42,314 nucleotides of DNA, from the NCBI GenBank assembly GCA_016927835.1, contig JAFGMA010000394.1, positions 1 through 42,314 of the forward strand, given 5' to 3'. This document shows positions 26,776-35,919 of the stretch, one piece after another (position 1 is the stretch's first letter; every line of letters starts with the position of its first letter). A program made the translations under genes and the position numbers. Origin of the DNA: Candidatus Zhuqueibacterota bacterium (GTDB taxonomy: Bacteria > Zhuqueibacterota > Zhuqueibacteria > Thermofontimicrobiales > Sulfurfontimicrobiaceae). The notes below the pieces were generated by a model, which was not told the DNA's origin, searched no databases, and saw only the letters and a list, made by a program, of their open reading frames with translations.

Positions 26776-27006
26776 TTAATTCAAAGAATCATAGAATAAT
26801 TCGACCTCAAGTGCATCCAACCGTTTTTCAATCTCATCCAAATCATCGATTTTTACCGAATGATTTTCCTTTTGTTCGAGCCGGCTCAATACTTTTTTAA
26901 TCTCATCCAATTCAAGAGCGATTGCTTGCATTTTCGACAGCGTTGGGTCACTAGCGATGTTCATCGGAACGATTCGTCGCTCAGCCAGGTTCTTATAGTT
27001 TAGCAT
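26776..27006 (-). CDS. Small coiled-coil protein, unknown
   Basis: A 76-residue acidic protein with two heptad-like segments (LSKMQAIALELDEIKKVLSRLEQKE and DDLDEIEKRLDALEVELFYDSL) and no membrane segment. AGAGAGG five bases before the ATG and a strand-specific terminator downstream argue for a real transcribed gene. It probably forms a dimer or binds a partner by coiled coil. Function is unknown; it lies convergent to the CARF-like gene and divergent from the NHL gene. Confidence 0.65.
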   Translation of the reverse strand: MLNYKNLAERRIVPMNIASDPTLSKMQAIALELDEIKKVLSRLEQKENHSVKIDDLDEIEKRLDALEVELFYDSLN

Positions 27007-27357
27007 ACGTCCTCTCTAGCTTGTATTCGTTTCCTCTGGTGTGCAGCTAACGGTTAATTAGTTTATGGTTGCTGGGGGATAAAAATTTCCAATGTATGGT
27101 CGACAATCGATCAGGTAAGCGCTCAAAATGATTAAGCTCATATTAACCCATCACTGCGATTGCCGGATTCTCTATATTTAACTTTCTGAATGTCCGAGAG
27201 TTAATTTCTGGTTCAATTAGTTTTAGTTGAAAAACAATTGCTTATCTTTGCAGAAACAATTACCGTCTTCACGAAGTAAAACGTTCATCAATTTTTAATA
27301 TGAATTTACAAAAATTGTGCCAGCAGTTAATTTCAATCACAAAGCAAAGAGAAATTC
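27007..27357. other. Divergent intergenic region
   Basis: Promoter space between the minus-strand coiled-coil gene and the plus-strand NHL gene. No strong consensus promoter, repeat or RNA element was recognised. Confidence 0.4.
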
Positions 27358-28311
27358 ATGAGACGCACGCACCTGGCGAAAGCAATTCCGTCCATCACCA
27401 TTTTGCTAGTTACTGTTTTATCTGCACAGAATATGCCTCCCGATCTCAAACCTGAGTTTGATTTCAAATGGGTGGTTGGTATCGGTTCGAAAGGCACTTC
27501 AGCGGCTCAATTCCGGCAACCCCAGGCACTTTCAGTAGATCCGGAAGGGTGCATTTACGTCTGTGACACGGGCAATCATCGAATTCAAAAATTCTCTCAT
27601 CGCGGTGAATTTATTGTCGAAATCGGCGGATTTGGTTGGGAAAAAGAACAATTCTATCAGCCGACAGATATCCATGCGCGATCCGGATTGGATATTTTCA
27701 TCGCCGACTATCAGAATCAGCGCGTGCAACGCTATGACCGCGAACTAAATTATATCTCATCATTGAAATCACACCAAACCTGGCAAGAAAAACTGCAATT
27801 CGGATTGCCCCTGGGCATTGGCTTCTCAAATAAACGGGAGCTTTTCATTGTTGATGATGAGAACTGCCGAATCATTAAATTCGATTCATTCGGTGAACCT
27901 GAGCTCTATTTTGGCGATTTCGATGCCGGGCAAGGCAGGTTGAAACAACCGATACAGATTGAAGTTGACCAGAACAACCAGGTCTTCGTTTCGGATAAAT
28001 CAGCCGGAATGATTTATGTTTATGACTATTTCGGAAACTTCATAAAGTCCTTCGGTGAAAAAATTCTAAGTAAACCGCATGGACTATTTCACGACAGCGG
28101 GCTGCTTTTTGTCGCGGATATTGCTAAAAACCAGATTGTTATTTTTCAAACCTCCGGCGAATTAATTGCTATTTGCGATAAATATATTAACGCCCCACAG
28201 CCTTTCATCGAACCGGTTGACGTGGTCGTTTTCAATAATATGCTCTACGTACTCGACCAGGAAACGGCGATCATTCACATCATCGAGATTCGGCGCAGCA
28301 GCCGGAACTAG
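27358..28311 (+). CDS. Secreted NHL-repeat beta-propeller protein
   Basis: A 317-residue protein with a signal sequence (about residues 1-24, ending near VLSAQN) and about six NHL-type blades. Typical units are FRQPQALSVDPEGCIYVCDTGNHRIQKFSHRGEF, FYQPTDIHARSGLDIFIADYQNQRVQRYDREL, LKQPIQIEVDQNNQVFVSDKSAGMIYVYDYFGNF and SKPHGLFHDSGLLFVADIAKNQIVIFQTSG. Such propellers act as binding platforms; no catalytic residues are visible. It is followed by the large surface protein and the Omp85 gene in the same direction with short gaps, so it may belong to that envelope cluster. Confidence 0.82.
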   Translation: MRRTHLAKAIPSITILLVTVLSAQNMPPDLKPEFDFKWVVGIGSKGTSAAQFRQPQALSVDPEGCIYVCDTGNHRIQKFSHRGEFIVEIGGFGWEKEQFYQPTDIHARSGLDIFIADYQNQRVQRYDRELNYISSLKSHQTWQEKLQFGLPLGIGFSNKRELFIVDDENCRIIKFDSFGEPELYFGDFDAGQGRLKQPIQIEVDQNNQVFVSDKSAGMIYVYDYFGNFIKSFGEKILSKPHGLFHDSGLLFVADIAKNQIVIFQTSGELIAICDKYINAPQPFIEPVDVVVFNNMLYVLDQETAIIHIIEIRRSSRN

Positions 28312-28464
28312 AGCGACCTGGTTTTCCTTCAGCCTTCGCGGAAATAACCAATCGTCCCGGAATTCTTGCATCAGGCAAGAAGAAAAATATCAATAAATGA
28401 TAACATTTTACCGTTGAAAACGAAACTCGACGGTTACAAATTCCCCTCGAAATTCTCAGCGAAT

Positions 28465-31400
28465 ATGATTAAATCGGCAGTGAAAATCTCCCTTGTGCAC
28501 CTCATAGTTGTATTTTCTGGTCACCATATAGTTTTGGCTTTTCCGGCAAATACTGCACTGAATCAGCTTGAGCGGCGCATCACATTCAAGGCTGATGGCA
28601 ACCAAACCGTTTTCGCGTTGCCAGATAGCTTCATTTTCGCACATTCGGATTCTGTCTGGAAGGACAGCGTTTATCAATATCCGGGAAAGGATTATGATAT
28701 TTCGTTTTTCGATGGCTATATTCGCTTTTATTCCACACCATCCAAAAACGCGACTATCCTCATTAAATATTATCGATTAGGCTTGACTTTAAAACGCTGC
28801 TATTTTCATCAACAGATTCAAAACATCAGGATGCGGTCCGATACTACGCGATTGAGTCAATCGACAGCCTCATCGCCTGAAAATCCACCTTCAACCAGGG
28901 AACAGCGCAGTGAAGGCGCGAACCTGCAAAAAAGCGGGAGCATTATTCGCGGTATTTCCATCGGTACCAACCAGGGGCTGAAGCTGGATTCAGGGTTACG
29001 GATGCAGGTCTCCGGGCGAGTTGCAGACAAATTGGAAATTATCGCTGCACTCACCGATCAAAACACGCCGATTCAACCGGAGGGGAATACCCAGACATTG
29101 CAGGAAATCGATAAAGTGTTTGTGCAGATCAAGAGCGAACGCTTCAATGCCACGCTCGGAGATTATCAACTCAGATTCGACGGAACCGAATTCGGGCGCT
29201 ATGACCGGAAACTCCAGGGCGCCATGGCGACCGCTGCCCTGGGAGATTTCGAGACCACCGTTTCAGGCGCGGTTTCCCGGGGTCAGTATTTTACCAATCA
29301 ATTCATGGGTCAGGAAGGCAACCAGGGACCGTATCAACTGAGAGGCGAACGCGGTCAAACCGATATCATCGTTATTGCGGGCACGGAAAGAATTTGGATC
29401 GATGGCGAATTGATGACTCGCGGCGAAAATAACGATTACACCATCGAATATTCTAACGGACAGATCACGTTTACGCGTCAGCGTCTGATAACCTCTGATT
29501 CACGAATCACAGTTGATTTCCAGTATTCCGATCAAAAATTCAGGCGCAATCTGTACAGCGCCCGCTCAAAAGCCCTACTCTGGTCCGATAAACTCAGCAT
29601 GCAGGTGATAATGCTGCATGAAGCCGACGATAAAGATAATCCGCTTGATTTCATTCTATCGGATGCTACGCAAGAACAGCTCCGTGAAGCCGGTGATTCA
29701 ATGGATTCGGCGTATGTGAGCAGCGCCCGCTTCGTCGGCGAAAATCAGGGGAACTACATTCAAAAAGATTCGCTGGGCATCCAATTCTATCAATATGCCG
29801 GACAGAACAAAGGCGACTATGCAGTGAGCTTTTCGTATGTCGGCTATGGGAAAGGTGACTATAAACTTGTTGAAATCGGCAAATACACCTTTGTCGGCTC
29901 CGGCAATGGCAGTTATATTGCCAAAATATTGCTGACACCGGCGCGCAGCAACGATCTAATCGATTTCGGAATTGGCTTTTCACCCACACCGGCGTTTGCC
30001 GTCGAAAGCGAAATCGCGCTCAGCCGACTCGATCTCAATACATACTCTTCAATGGATGACGCCGATAATCAGGGTTTCGCTTACAACTTGAATCTCGGCA
30101 TAAAACCTCAGCGAATTCGTTACCTGGGAAAATTCGAGTTGGACGGCAAATTTCGCTATGTCAATCCCCGCTTTCAACAAATCGATAGAACCACCGAAGT
30201 CGAATACAACCGGCGCTGGGATTTGGAAACCAGCACCACGAATCAGGAACAGGTTCAGGAACTGCGCCTGGGGTATGCGCCCTGGGAATCGCTGACGCTA
30301 AAAAGCGGCTTCGGACGCATCGATAAACAAAACGCCTTTCACTCCCGCCGATGGGATTTTCAAACCGCGCTCAATTCACCTAAGCTGCCCGGGGCAACGT
30401 ATCGTCTGGAAAAAATTAACAGCGAAAATCCGGCATCGAGTCGCAGCGGCAATTGGGAGCGTCAAAAAGCCGGGGGCAATTATGAATTCTGGAAGTTGCG
30501 CCCTGAATTGCTCTTCGAAAGCGAAATAAAGCAGGATGTCTTCGCGGATACGTTCAAGACAGGATTCAGATTTCAGGAAATCGGCGGCGGACTCGCCTTT
30601 TCACCCTGGGAAAAATTGAATCTCTCCGCATTCGGCAAAAAACGCGCTGATGACGAAGTGCAGGCATCCGGTTTCGCAGCGAAATCGACCGCAACCACCC
30701 AGCAATATAAACTTTCGGTGAATCATCTCGGCAGCTTCTCCGGCGACATGACTTATACTCATCGGAACAAGCATTTCGTCGCGTCGCAGGAACCGGATCA
30801 GCGAACCGATCTGGCGGAGCTTAATGCCGGATACGCTGTTTTTGCGAAAGCAGTCTCTTCTCAATGGCATTACCAGATTTCGAATACCCAGACATCGAAA
30901 AGGGAGCGCGTTCCCAGAAAGGTTGAAGAAGGCGAAGGCAATTATCGATATGATCCCGAACTGAATGAATTTGTTCCCGATCCGCTGGGAGATTATGTTT
31001 TATTTGTGATGAATACGGACATTTTCATTCCGATCATCGAATTGAAAGCCAGCACCACCTGGCGCATCAAGCCTGCGAATTTATTCGGAAAAAAGAAGTC
31101 GCGATCCGTTGAGTCAGCCGGATTTTGGCAAAATCTTCTCGATAATATTTCCGGTGAAACCATGATCCGGCTGGAAGAAAAGACCCAGGAAGATGATGTC
31201 AGCGCGATCTACGGGCTGCAAATAAGCAAATTTCAAAATTACGAAAAGACAATTTATGGTGCAAATTATTTGCGCCAGGATATCCACTTTATATCGGAAG
31301 ATCAACGCTTCTCCTTGCGGCTCCGGCTGCAACGCCAGGACGAAATGAATAATCAGTACCTCGAAGGCGGGCAATCGCTTTATCGACTCGACCGTACGGC

Positions 31401-31914
31401 GCGCATAAATTGGAAATTATCAGATCGACTCAGCACCCAAATCAATTTGATTAATCTGCAAAATCGCCGGGAATTCCATTTCCCGGGTCGCAAAAACCGC
31501 GATGTGCTTTCGAACGAGGTCACCCTCGACCAGTCATATCGCCCTAAATCTGCGCTGGAATTGGCGCTCAAAAGCCGTGTGGGACGGGATGTTGACCGCT
31601 TTCCCGAAACGCCGCTGATCGCATACCTGTTTGCGCTGCTGCCGCGGGTGAATTGCTCATTTCGAGGGAAAGGTCGGTTGTTGGCAGAGCTTGATTGGTC
31701 CCTGGTGAAAACTTCTGAAGACGATGCAAACGCTGTTTTGCCGTATGAAATGGCGGGTGGAAATCAGGTGGGACAATCGTGGCGCTGGAGTATTACATTC
31801 AATTACAGGCTGTCCCGGAATATTCAAACATCTTTCAGCTATACCGGGCGCAATGAACCTTACCGTCCCGATATCATCCATCTGGGACGCGCCGAAATGC
31901 AGGCTTTTTTCTAA
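28465..31914 (+). CDS. Giant beta-rich surface or outer-membrane protein, unknown
   Basis: A 1149-residue protein with a signal sequence (MIKSAVKISLVHLIVVFSGH, cleavage near VLAFPA). A Ser/Thr/Pro/Glu-rich linker near residues 130-155 leads to a conserved-looking block (GSIIRGISIGTNQGLKLDSG, then LRMQVSGRVADKLEIIAALT, then PIQPEGNTQTLQEIDKVFVQI) that I recall from large FCB-group envelope proteins. Residues 423-484 repeat an F/Y-x-x-G-x-x-x-G-x-Y unit four times. The second half alternates polar and hydrophobic residues as in a beta-barrel and ends in aromatic residues. A TTG at 28366 is in frame, but the ATG at 28465 gives a normal signal peptide. The Omp85 gene starts at the base after its stop, so the two are translationally linked. 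Confidence 0.7.
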   Translation: MIKSAVKISLVHLIVVFSGHHIVLAFPANTALNQLERRITFKADGNQTVFALPDSFIFAHSDSVWKDSVYQYPGKDYDISFFDGYIRFYSTPSKNATILIKYYRLGLTLKRCYFHQQIQNIRMRSDTTRLSQSTASSPENPPSTREQRSEGANLQKSGSIIRGISIGTNQGLKLDSGLRMQVSGRVADKLEIIAALTDQNTPIQPEGNTQTLQEIDKVFVQIKSERFNATLGDYQLRFDGTEFGRYDRKLQGAMATAALGDFETTVSGAVSRGQYFTNQFMGQEGNQGPYQLRGERGQTDIIVIAGTERIWIDGELMTRGENNDYTIEYSNGQITFTRQRLITSDSRITVDFQYSDQKFRRNLYSARSKALLWSDKLSMQVIMLHEADDKDNPLDFILSDATQEQLREAGDSMDSAYVSSARFVGENQGNYIQKDSLGIQFYQYAGQNKGDYAVSFSYVGYGKGDYKLVEIGKYTFVGSGNGSYIAKILLTPARSNDLIDFGIGFSPTPAFAVESEIALSRLDLNTYSSMDDADNQGFAYNLNLGIKPQRIRYLGKFELDGKFRYVNPRFQQIDRTTEVEYNRRWDLETSTTNQEQVQELRLGYAPWESLTLKSGFGRIDKQNAFHSRRWDFQTALNSPKLPGATYRLEKINSENPASSRSGNWERQKAGGNYEFWKLRPELLFESEIKQDVFADTFKTGFRFQEIGGGLAFSPWEKLNLSAFGKKRADDEVQASGFAAKSTATTQQYKLSVNHLGSFSGDMTYTHRNKHFVASQEPDQRTDLAELNAGYAVFAKAVSSQWHYQISNTQTSKRERVPRKVEEGEGNYRYDPELNEFVPDPLGDYVLFVMNTDIFIPIIELKASTTWRIKPANLFGKKKSRSVESAGFWQNLLDNISGETMIRLEEKTQEDDVSAIYGLQISKFQNYEKTIYGANYLRQDIHFISEDQRFSLRLRLQRQDEMNNQYLEGGQSLYRLDRTARINWKLSDRLSTQINLINLQNRREFHFPGRKNRDVLSNEVTLDQSYRPKSALELALKSRVGRDVDRFPETPLIAYLFALLPRVNCSFRGKGRLLAELDWSLVKTSEDDANAVLPYEMAGGNQVGQSWRWSITFNYRLSRNIQTSFSYTGRNEPYRPDIIHLGRAEMQAFF

Positions 31915-33681
31915 ATGATAAATCCGAAGCTAGTTACAATTTTGCTGCTGCTGGGACTTGCATCAACGTGCGTTTCCGCAATCGATTCGGTTAAAACACG
32001 CCTTGCGCGCATCGATATCACCGGAAATCGCTACTTCACGGAAGATGAGATACAGCTCATTATGGGCATTCAATCCGGTGCTGTGGTTTCCGAAGAAAAG
32101 CTCGAACAGGCATTGACCGACTTGATGAATACCTACCAGGCGCACGGATTTTTCTTTGCTGAATCCAACGTAATTGCCTTCGAGATCGATACCACGCGTG
32201 ATGAAGCGAATCTAAAACTTGAAATTGACGAAGGAGCTGCCGCCAGAATCGGTATACTCCAGTTGACTGGCATCGATTCGTCAAAAACCGAGCAGTGGCG
32301 CGAGCGATTTGAAACCAGACCGGGCAGGCAATTCAATGCGCAATTGCTGCAGGACGATATCGAGCAAGCCCTGATTTTTGCTGAAAATTCGGGCTATCCC
32401 TTTTGTCAAATCAAGATTCAAAAAATCGATATTTCAAACCGAACGGACGAAAATACTGAGATCGACATTATCCTCCACATTTCTCCCGGACCGCGGGTGG
32501 AATTGGATGAATTTTTAATCGTCGGCAATAGCATCACCCGGAAACAGGTCATTTTGCGGGAATTGCGCCTGAAACAGGGTCAGATCTATCAGCAGCGCAA
32601 AATATCTGCGATCCCCCGACAGTTAATGAGATTGGGCTATTTTAAATCAGCCGATATGCCCGACTTGTTTCGAACGGATTCGGGTGGCTTCGGATTGAAG
32701 ATCAAAGTCGAGGAAGGAAATCCCAATAAATTTGACGGTGTCATCGGTTATACCCCGGGAACCGAAAGGCAAAAAGGATACTTTACCGGATTACTCAATT
32801 TGACACTGGGAAATCTATTGGGAACCGGACGAAAAGTGGATGCACGCTGGCAGAAGAAAGATCGCGACTCTCAGGAACTGGGATTTTATTACCTGGAACC
32901 ATGGACGCTGGGATTGCCCATTCACTGCGGCGTTGATTTCCGGCAAAAAATTCAGGATACCACGTATATTCAGCGCGATTGGGCATTGGAAATCCAGTTG
33001 CCATTGACAGAAAATTTCACCGCATTCTCGAAAATCGGATTGCGGCAGGTGCGCCCGGACTCGCTGGGCAGCGCGCTTTTCAGCATCCCAAGGAGCGATA
33101 TGCAAAATATCACGCTAGGTCTGGTTTACGATGCCACAGATGATCCGGTGAATCCCAGACACGGCGTGTGTTATCAAACCGCCCTTGAATACGGGCGGAA
33201 AAAGCTGGAGTTGCTCTCAACCATCGATCAACAGGGCAGTTTCGAGCAGAAAAAAGTAAGTGTGGATTTTGATTGGTTTCTTCCGGTTTTTCGCAGTCAG
33301 GTTTTGAGCATTAGTTTGCACGGACGCCAGGTGACCAGCGAAGAGGCGATTATTCCCATCCCGGAGCATTTCAGACTCGGCGGCGCACGAACGCTCCGCG
33401 GCTATCGGGAAGAACAATTTCGCGGCACTCGTGTCGCCTGGATCAATCTCGAATATCGCTATATACTCGCCCGCAGATCGCGCGTGTTCCTGTTTGTGGA
33501 TAGCGGCTATTTCTCCCGGAAAGAAAAAACGGGTAAGCAAGTGGATGGTATCAAATCTGGCTACGGCTTCGGCATCAGGCTGCAAACAACGCTGGGAATA
33601 TTGGGCGTGGATTACGGTCTGGGTGAAGGCTCCGGTTTGCTAGGCGGACTGGTGCACGTCGGGCTGGTGAATGAATTTTAG
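31915..33681 (+). CDS. Omp85 family protein (BamA/TamA-like) with POTRA domains
   Basis: A 588-residue outer-membrane assembly protein. After a signal sequence (about 1-22) come about three POTRA domains: RIDITGNRYFTEDEIQLIMGIQSGAVVSEEKLEQAL, then RIGILQLTGIDSS..RPGRQFNAQLLQDDIEQAL, then VELDEFLIVGNSITRKQVILRELRLKQGQIY. A 16-strand barrel of about 320 residues follows, with the Omp85 lid motif HFRLGGARTLRGYREEQFRGT and a terminal Phe. It is shorter than a five-POTRA BamA, so a TamA-like or dedicated role is likelier than housekeeping BamA. Its start directly abuts the large surface protein's stop, hinting that it assembles or exports that protein. Confidence 0.86.
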   Translation: MINPKLVTILLLLGLASTCVSAIDSVKTRLARIDITGNRYFTEDEIQLIMGIQSGAVVSEEKLEQALTDLMNTYQAHGFFFAESNVIAFEIDTTRDEANLKLEIDEGAAARIGILQLTGIDSSKTEQWRERFETRPGRQFNAQLLQDDIEQALIFAENSGYPFCQIKIQKIDISNRTDENTEIDIILHISPGPRVELDEFLIVGNSITRKQVILRELRLKQGQIYQQRKISAIPRQLMRLGYFKSADMPDLFRTDSGGFGLKIKVEEGNPNKFDGVIGYTPGTERQKGYFTGLLNLTLGNLLGTGRKVDARWQKKDRDSQELGFYYLEPWTLGLPIHCGVDFRQKIQDTTYIQRDWALEIQLPLTENFTAFSKIGLRQVRPDSLGSALFSIPRSDMQNITLGLVYDATDDPVNPRHGVCYQTALEYGRKKLELLSTIDQQGSFEQKKVSVDFDWFLPVFRSQVLSISLHGRQVTSEEAIIPIPEHFRLGGARTLRGYREEQFRGTRVAWINLEYRYILARRSRVFLFVDSGYFSRKEKTGKQVDGIKSGYGFGIRLQTTLGILGVDYGLGEGSGLLGGLVHVGLVNEF

Positions 33682-33761
33682 CAGATGTCAATCAAACATC
33701 CGCAGCATTTTTTTCAATTCCTTCCCAATTTTGATTGAGTCGCCCGGATTTCGAAATCCCC

Positions 33762-33790
33762 TTGACTTTTGAGCTCCCAATCGCTATATT
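33762..33790 (+). promoter_or_regulatory. Sigma-70 promoter, copy 1 of a duplicated promoter region
   Basis: TTGACT, a 17-base spacer and TATATT (33785-33790). The region 33761-33842 aligns with 34477-34557: same boxes and spacing, then TTTTCAAGT, TATAAA and AAATCAAA. It lies about 75 bases before the small membrane protein gene. Confidence 0.75.
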
Positions 33791-33864
33791 TTGACAAAAT
33801 TATTTTCAAGTCTTTAGTATAAAAATAAATCAAATACGAATGCATGCTTATTTTTGAGGTAATT

Positions 33865-34215
33865 ATGCGACCTAAAAGTTGGATTGGTTTTGGACTCGGG
33901 CTACTGCTACTATTGTTCGGTTTCTTAATTTTGATGGTTTACAAGTCCATGGGCGGACTTGTGCCGTTGCTCATCGGGGGAGCATTGTGCTATGTCGGAT
34001 TTTCGAAAAACAGAATCGCAACCCTGGTTTTCGGTCATACGTGTATTGTTGTCGGGTGCTTTCTCGTGACATGGGGGCTTTATCTCCTTCCGGTGTCCAA
34101 GCCGATATTTTCCCATATTATCGGACGCCCGCTCTTCTGGGGCTTGTTTTCCATTTTCGGTGGCGTCTGCGCGAACTATCACGGATTCTGCAACTGCATC
34201 CGCAGATCGAATTAG
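33865..34215 (+). CDS. Small integral membrane protein, unknown
   Basis: A 116-residue protein with four hydrophobic segments: GFGLGLLLLLFGFLILMVY, GLVPLLIGGALCYVGF, LVFGHTCIVVGCFLVTWGLYLL and LFWGLFSIFGGVCANYHGFCNC, the last rich in Cys. GAGGT five bases before the ATG at 33865 makes it preferable to 33844. No known family is recognised. It has its own promoter, almost identical to that of the next gene. Confidence 0.65.
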   Translation: MRPKSWIGFGLGLLLLLFGFLILMVYKSMGGLVPLLIGGALCYVGFSKNRIATLVFGHTCIVVGCFLVTWGLYLLPVSKPIFSHIIGRPLFWGLFSIFGGVCANYHGFCNCIRRSN

Positions 34216-34554
34216 ATGAAAAAAAACGTGATTGCATTTTCAATCCTCTGTCACGCGCTGAAGTGACACCAAAATGCTCTGCATAGCCTCTGCAATCGCC
34301 GCGATGACACCATCTCATCATATTTTTGAAAGTCAATAAAATCTTGCTTTTTGAACCCATTCCGGAACCACTAGAAGTGATTCATCCTTGCAAAGCCTTT
34401 TTTCCGTTCCCGACTAAACGCAATCCCTTAATTCCTGATTCCCAAACTGAGCCATTATACTCGGTTTTAAAATTCGCTTGACTTTTGATCTCGCTATTGT
34501 TATATTTTAACAAATTTCTATTTTCAAGTTTTTGTTATAAATAGCAAATCAAAC
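34216..34554. other. Intergenic region with the second promoter copy
   Basis: No gene is supported. It ends with the promoter copy at 34478-34506. The rest holds no clear hairpin or repeat. Confidence 0.5.
34478..34506 (+). promoter_or_regulatory. Sigma-70 promoter, copy 2, for the UbiA-dtd-maf-RodZ unit
   Basis: TTGACT (34478-34483), a 17-base spacer and TATATT (34501-34506), about 50 bases before the start at 34555. Boxes and spacing are identical to copy 1 and the flanks are similar, which suggests duplication of the whole promoter block. Confidence 0.8.
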
Positions 34555-35388
34555 ATGACTAAATTACTCGCCTATTTGGCTGTAATTCGACCAATAAATG
34601 TGGTCATCGGATTTTTATCGATATTCATGGGCGCTTTCATCACCGGAACCATTCAGCCAATTGAAAAGGTGCTATTGGCGTGCCTGTCGGGAGCGTTAAT
34701 CCAGGGTGCTGCCAACGCCATCAATGATTATTTTGATCTCGAAATCGACCTCATAAACAAGCCGCACCGACCATTACCTGCCGGAAAGGTGAGCCGGCAA
34801 GAAATATTCGCATTTTCAATGGTGCTATTCATGGCAGGAATCATCTGCGGCGGATTCGTGAATACAGGCGCGCTGGTGATTGCTGCGCTTTCATCGGCGC
34901 TGTTGTATCTCTATAGCGCCCGGTTGAAGGCATCGGTGCTTTATGGCAACTTAGCGGTAAGTCTGGTCACCGGGATGGCATTTATTTATGGCGGTGTGGC
35001 TGTCGATCGCTTTCAGCAGGCGCTCATTCCGGCGGGATTCTCTTTCCTTTTCCATTTTGGCAGGGAGATTATTAAAGATATTCAGGATGTCGAAGGCGAT
35101 GAAGCCAACCGGATCGTCACATTTGCAATTCGCTTCGGCAAACGCATATCGATGCAACTGACAACAGCCATCTACACCGTTCTGATAATTGCAACATTTT
35201 TGCCTTATTTTTACGGAATTTATGGACCAGCATATTTCCTGGTAGTCGTCATCGGGGTTGACCTGGTGATACTCGCATGCCTGATTTCAATGTGGCGCGC
35301 TCCGGTTCCCGCACACCTGGGAAAAATCAGCACCATTCTCAAGGCGGATATGTTGGTTGGATTGCTGGCGATTTATTTGGGAACGTAA
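34555..35388 (+). CDS. UbiA family prenyltransferase, DGGGP synthase-like
   Basis: A 277-residue integral membrane enzyme with about eight helices. It has both aspartate motifs: [26 protein letters not shown], and [21 protein letters not shown]. These bind Mg-prenyl diphosphate. The short form and [13 protein letters not shown] resemble archaeal-type geranylgeranylglycerol-phosphate geranylgeranyltransferases, which occur in several FCB bacteria; menaquinone or haem-type UbiA enzymes are alternatives. No quinone genes are adjacent. No Shine-Dalgarno site precedes the ATG. dtd follows after 20 bases. Confidence 0.8.
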   Translation: MTKLLAYLAVIRPINVVIGFLSIFMGAFITGTIQPIEKVLLACLSGALIQGAANAINDYFDLEIDLINKPHRPLPAGKVSRQEIFAFSMVLFMAGIICGGFVNTGALVIAALSSALLYLYSARLKASVLYGNLAVSLVTGMAFIYGGVAVDRFQQALIPAGFSFLFHFGREIIKDIQDVEGDEANRIVTFAIRFGKRISMQLTTAIYTVLIIATFLPYFYGIYGPAYFLVVVIGVDLVILACLISMWRAPVPAHLGKISTILKADMLVGLLAIYLGT

Positions 35389-35408
35389 TTCAAAAAGAGC
35401 AGGATATT

Positions 35409-35864
35409 ATGCTGGCGGTTCTGCAACGAGTAAAAAAAGCAGCGGTTTCAATCGACGGAAAGGTGGTCGGACAGATCAACAGAGGTCTCGTCGTTTTGCT
35501 GGGCATCCGAACTGGTGACAGCGAAGATGACATCCCCTACCTGGCGAATAAGTGCGCGAACCTGCGGATTTTTGAGGATGAAAACAGCAAATTCAATCGA
35601 TCAGTTACAGATGTTGGCGGCGCATTTCTCGTTGTCTCCCAATTTACGCTTTTCGGCGATACCCGAAAAGGTCGCCGTCCCAGTTTTTCGGATGCCGCGC
35701 CACCCGAGATAGCTGAGCCGCTTTATCATAAATTTGTCACCTATTTGCGCAACCTGGGATTCAATGTTGCAACGGGTGAATTCGGTGCAATGATGCTGGT
35801 TGAGATTCATAACGACGGTCCCGTAACAGTCATGGTTCGCAGCAAAGGTGAACTTGTCGGATAA
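35409..35864 (+). CDS. dtd: D-aminoacyl-tRNA deacylase
   Basis: It removes D-amino acids, and Gly from tRNA-Ala, as a translation quality check in the cytoplasm. The 151-residue protein begins [23 protein letters not shown] and carries [17 protein letters not shown] and NDGPVTVMV, the two motifs of the dimer-interface active site; the Gly-cisPro is within DGPVT. The frame is open back to 35277 inside the UbiA gene, but GAGCAGGA before the ATG at 35409 and the family length fix the start. Confidence 0.95.
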   Translation: MLAVLQRVKKAAVSIDGKVVGQINRGLVVLLGIRTGDSEDDIPYLANKCANLRIFEDENSKFNRSVTDVGGAFLVVSQFTLFGDTRKGRRPSFSDAAPPEIAEPLYHKFVTYLRNLGFNVATGEFGAMMLVEIHNDGPVTVMVRSKGELVG

Positions 35865-35919
35865 ACAATGAGCACCGATTAATTTTTCGTTTAAAAATAG
35901 CTGATATAGTGGATGCATA

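Noticed and set aside
35277-35408. N-terminal extension of dtd into the UbiA gene
   Set aside because: Family members start at MLAVLQRV, and the ribosome site is before 35409.
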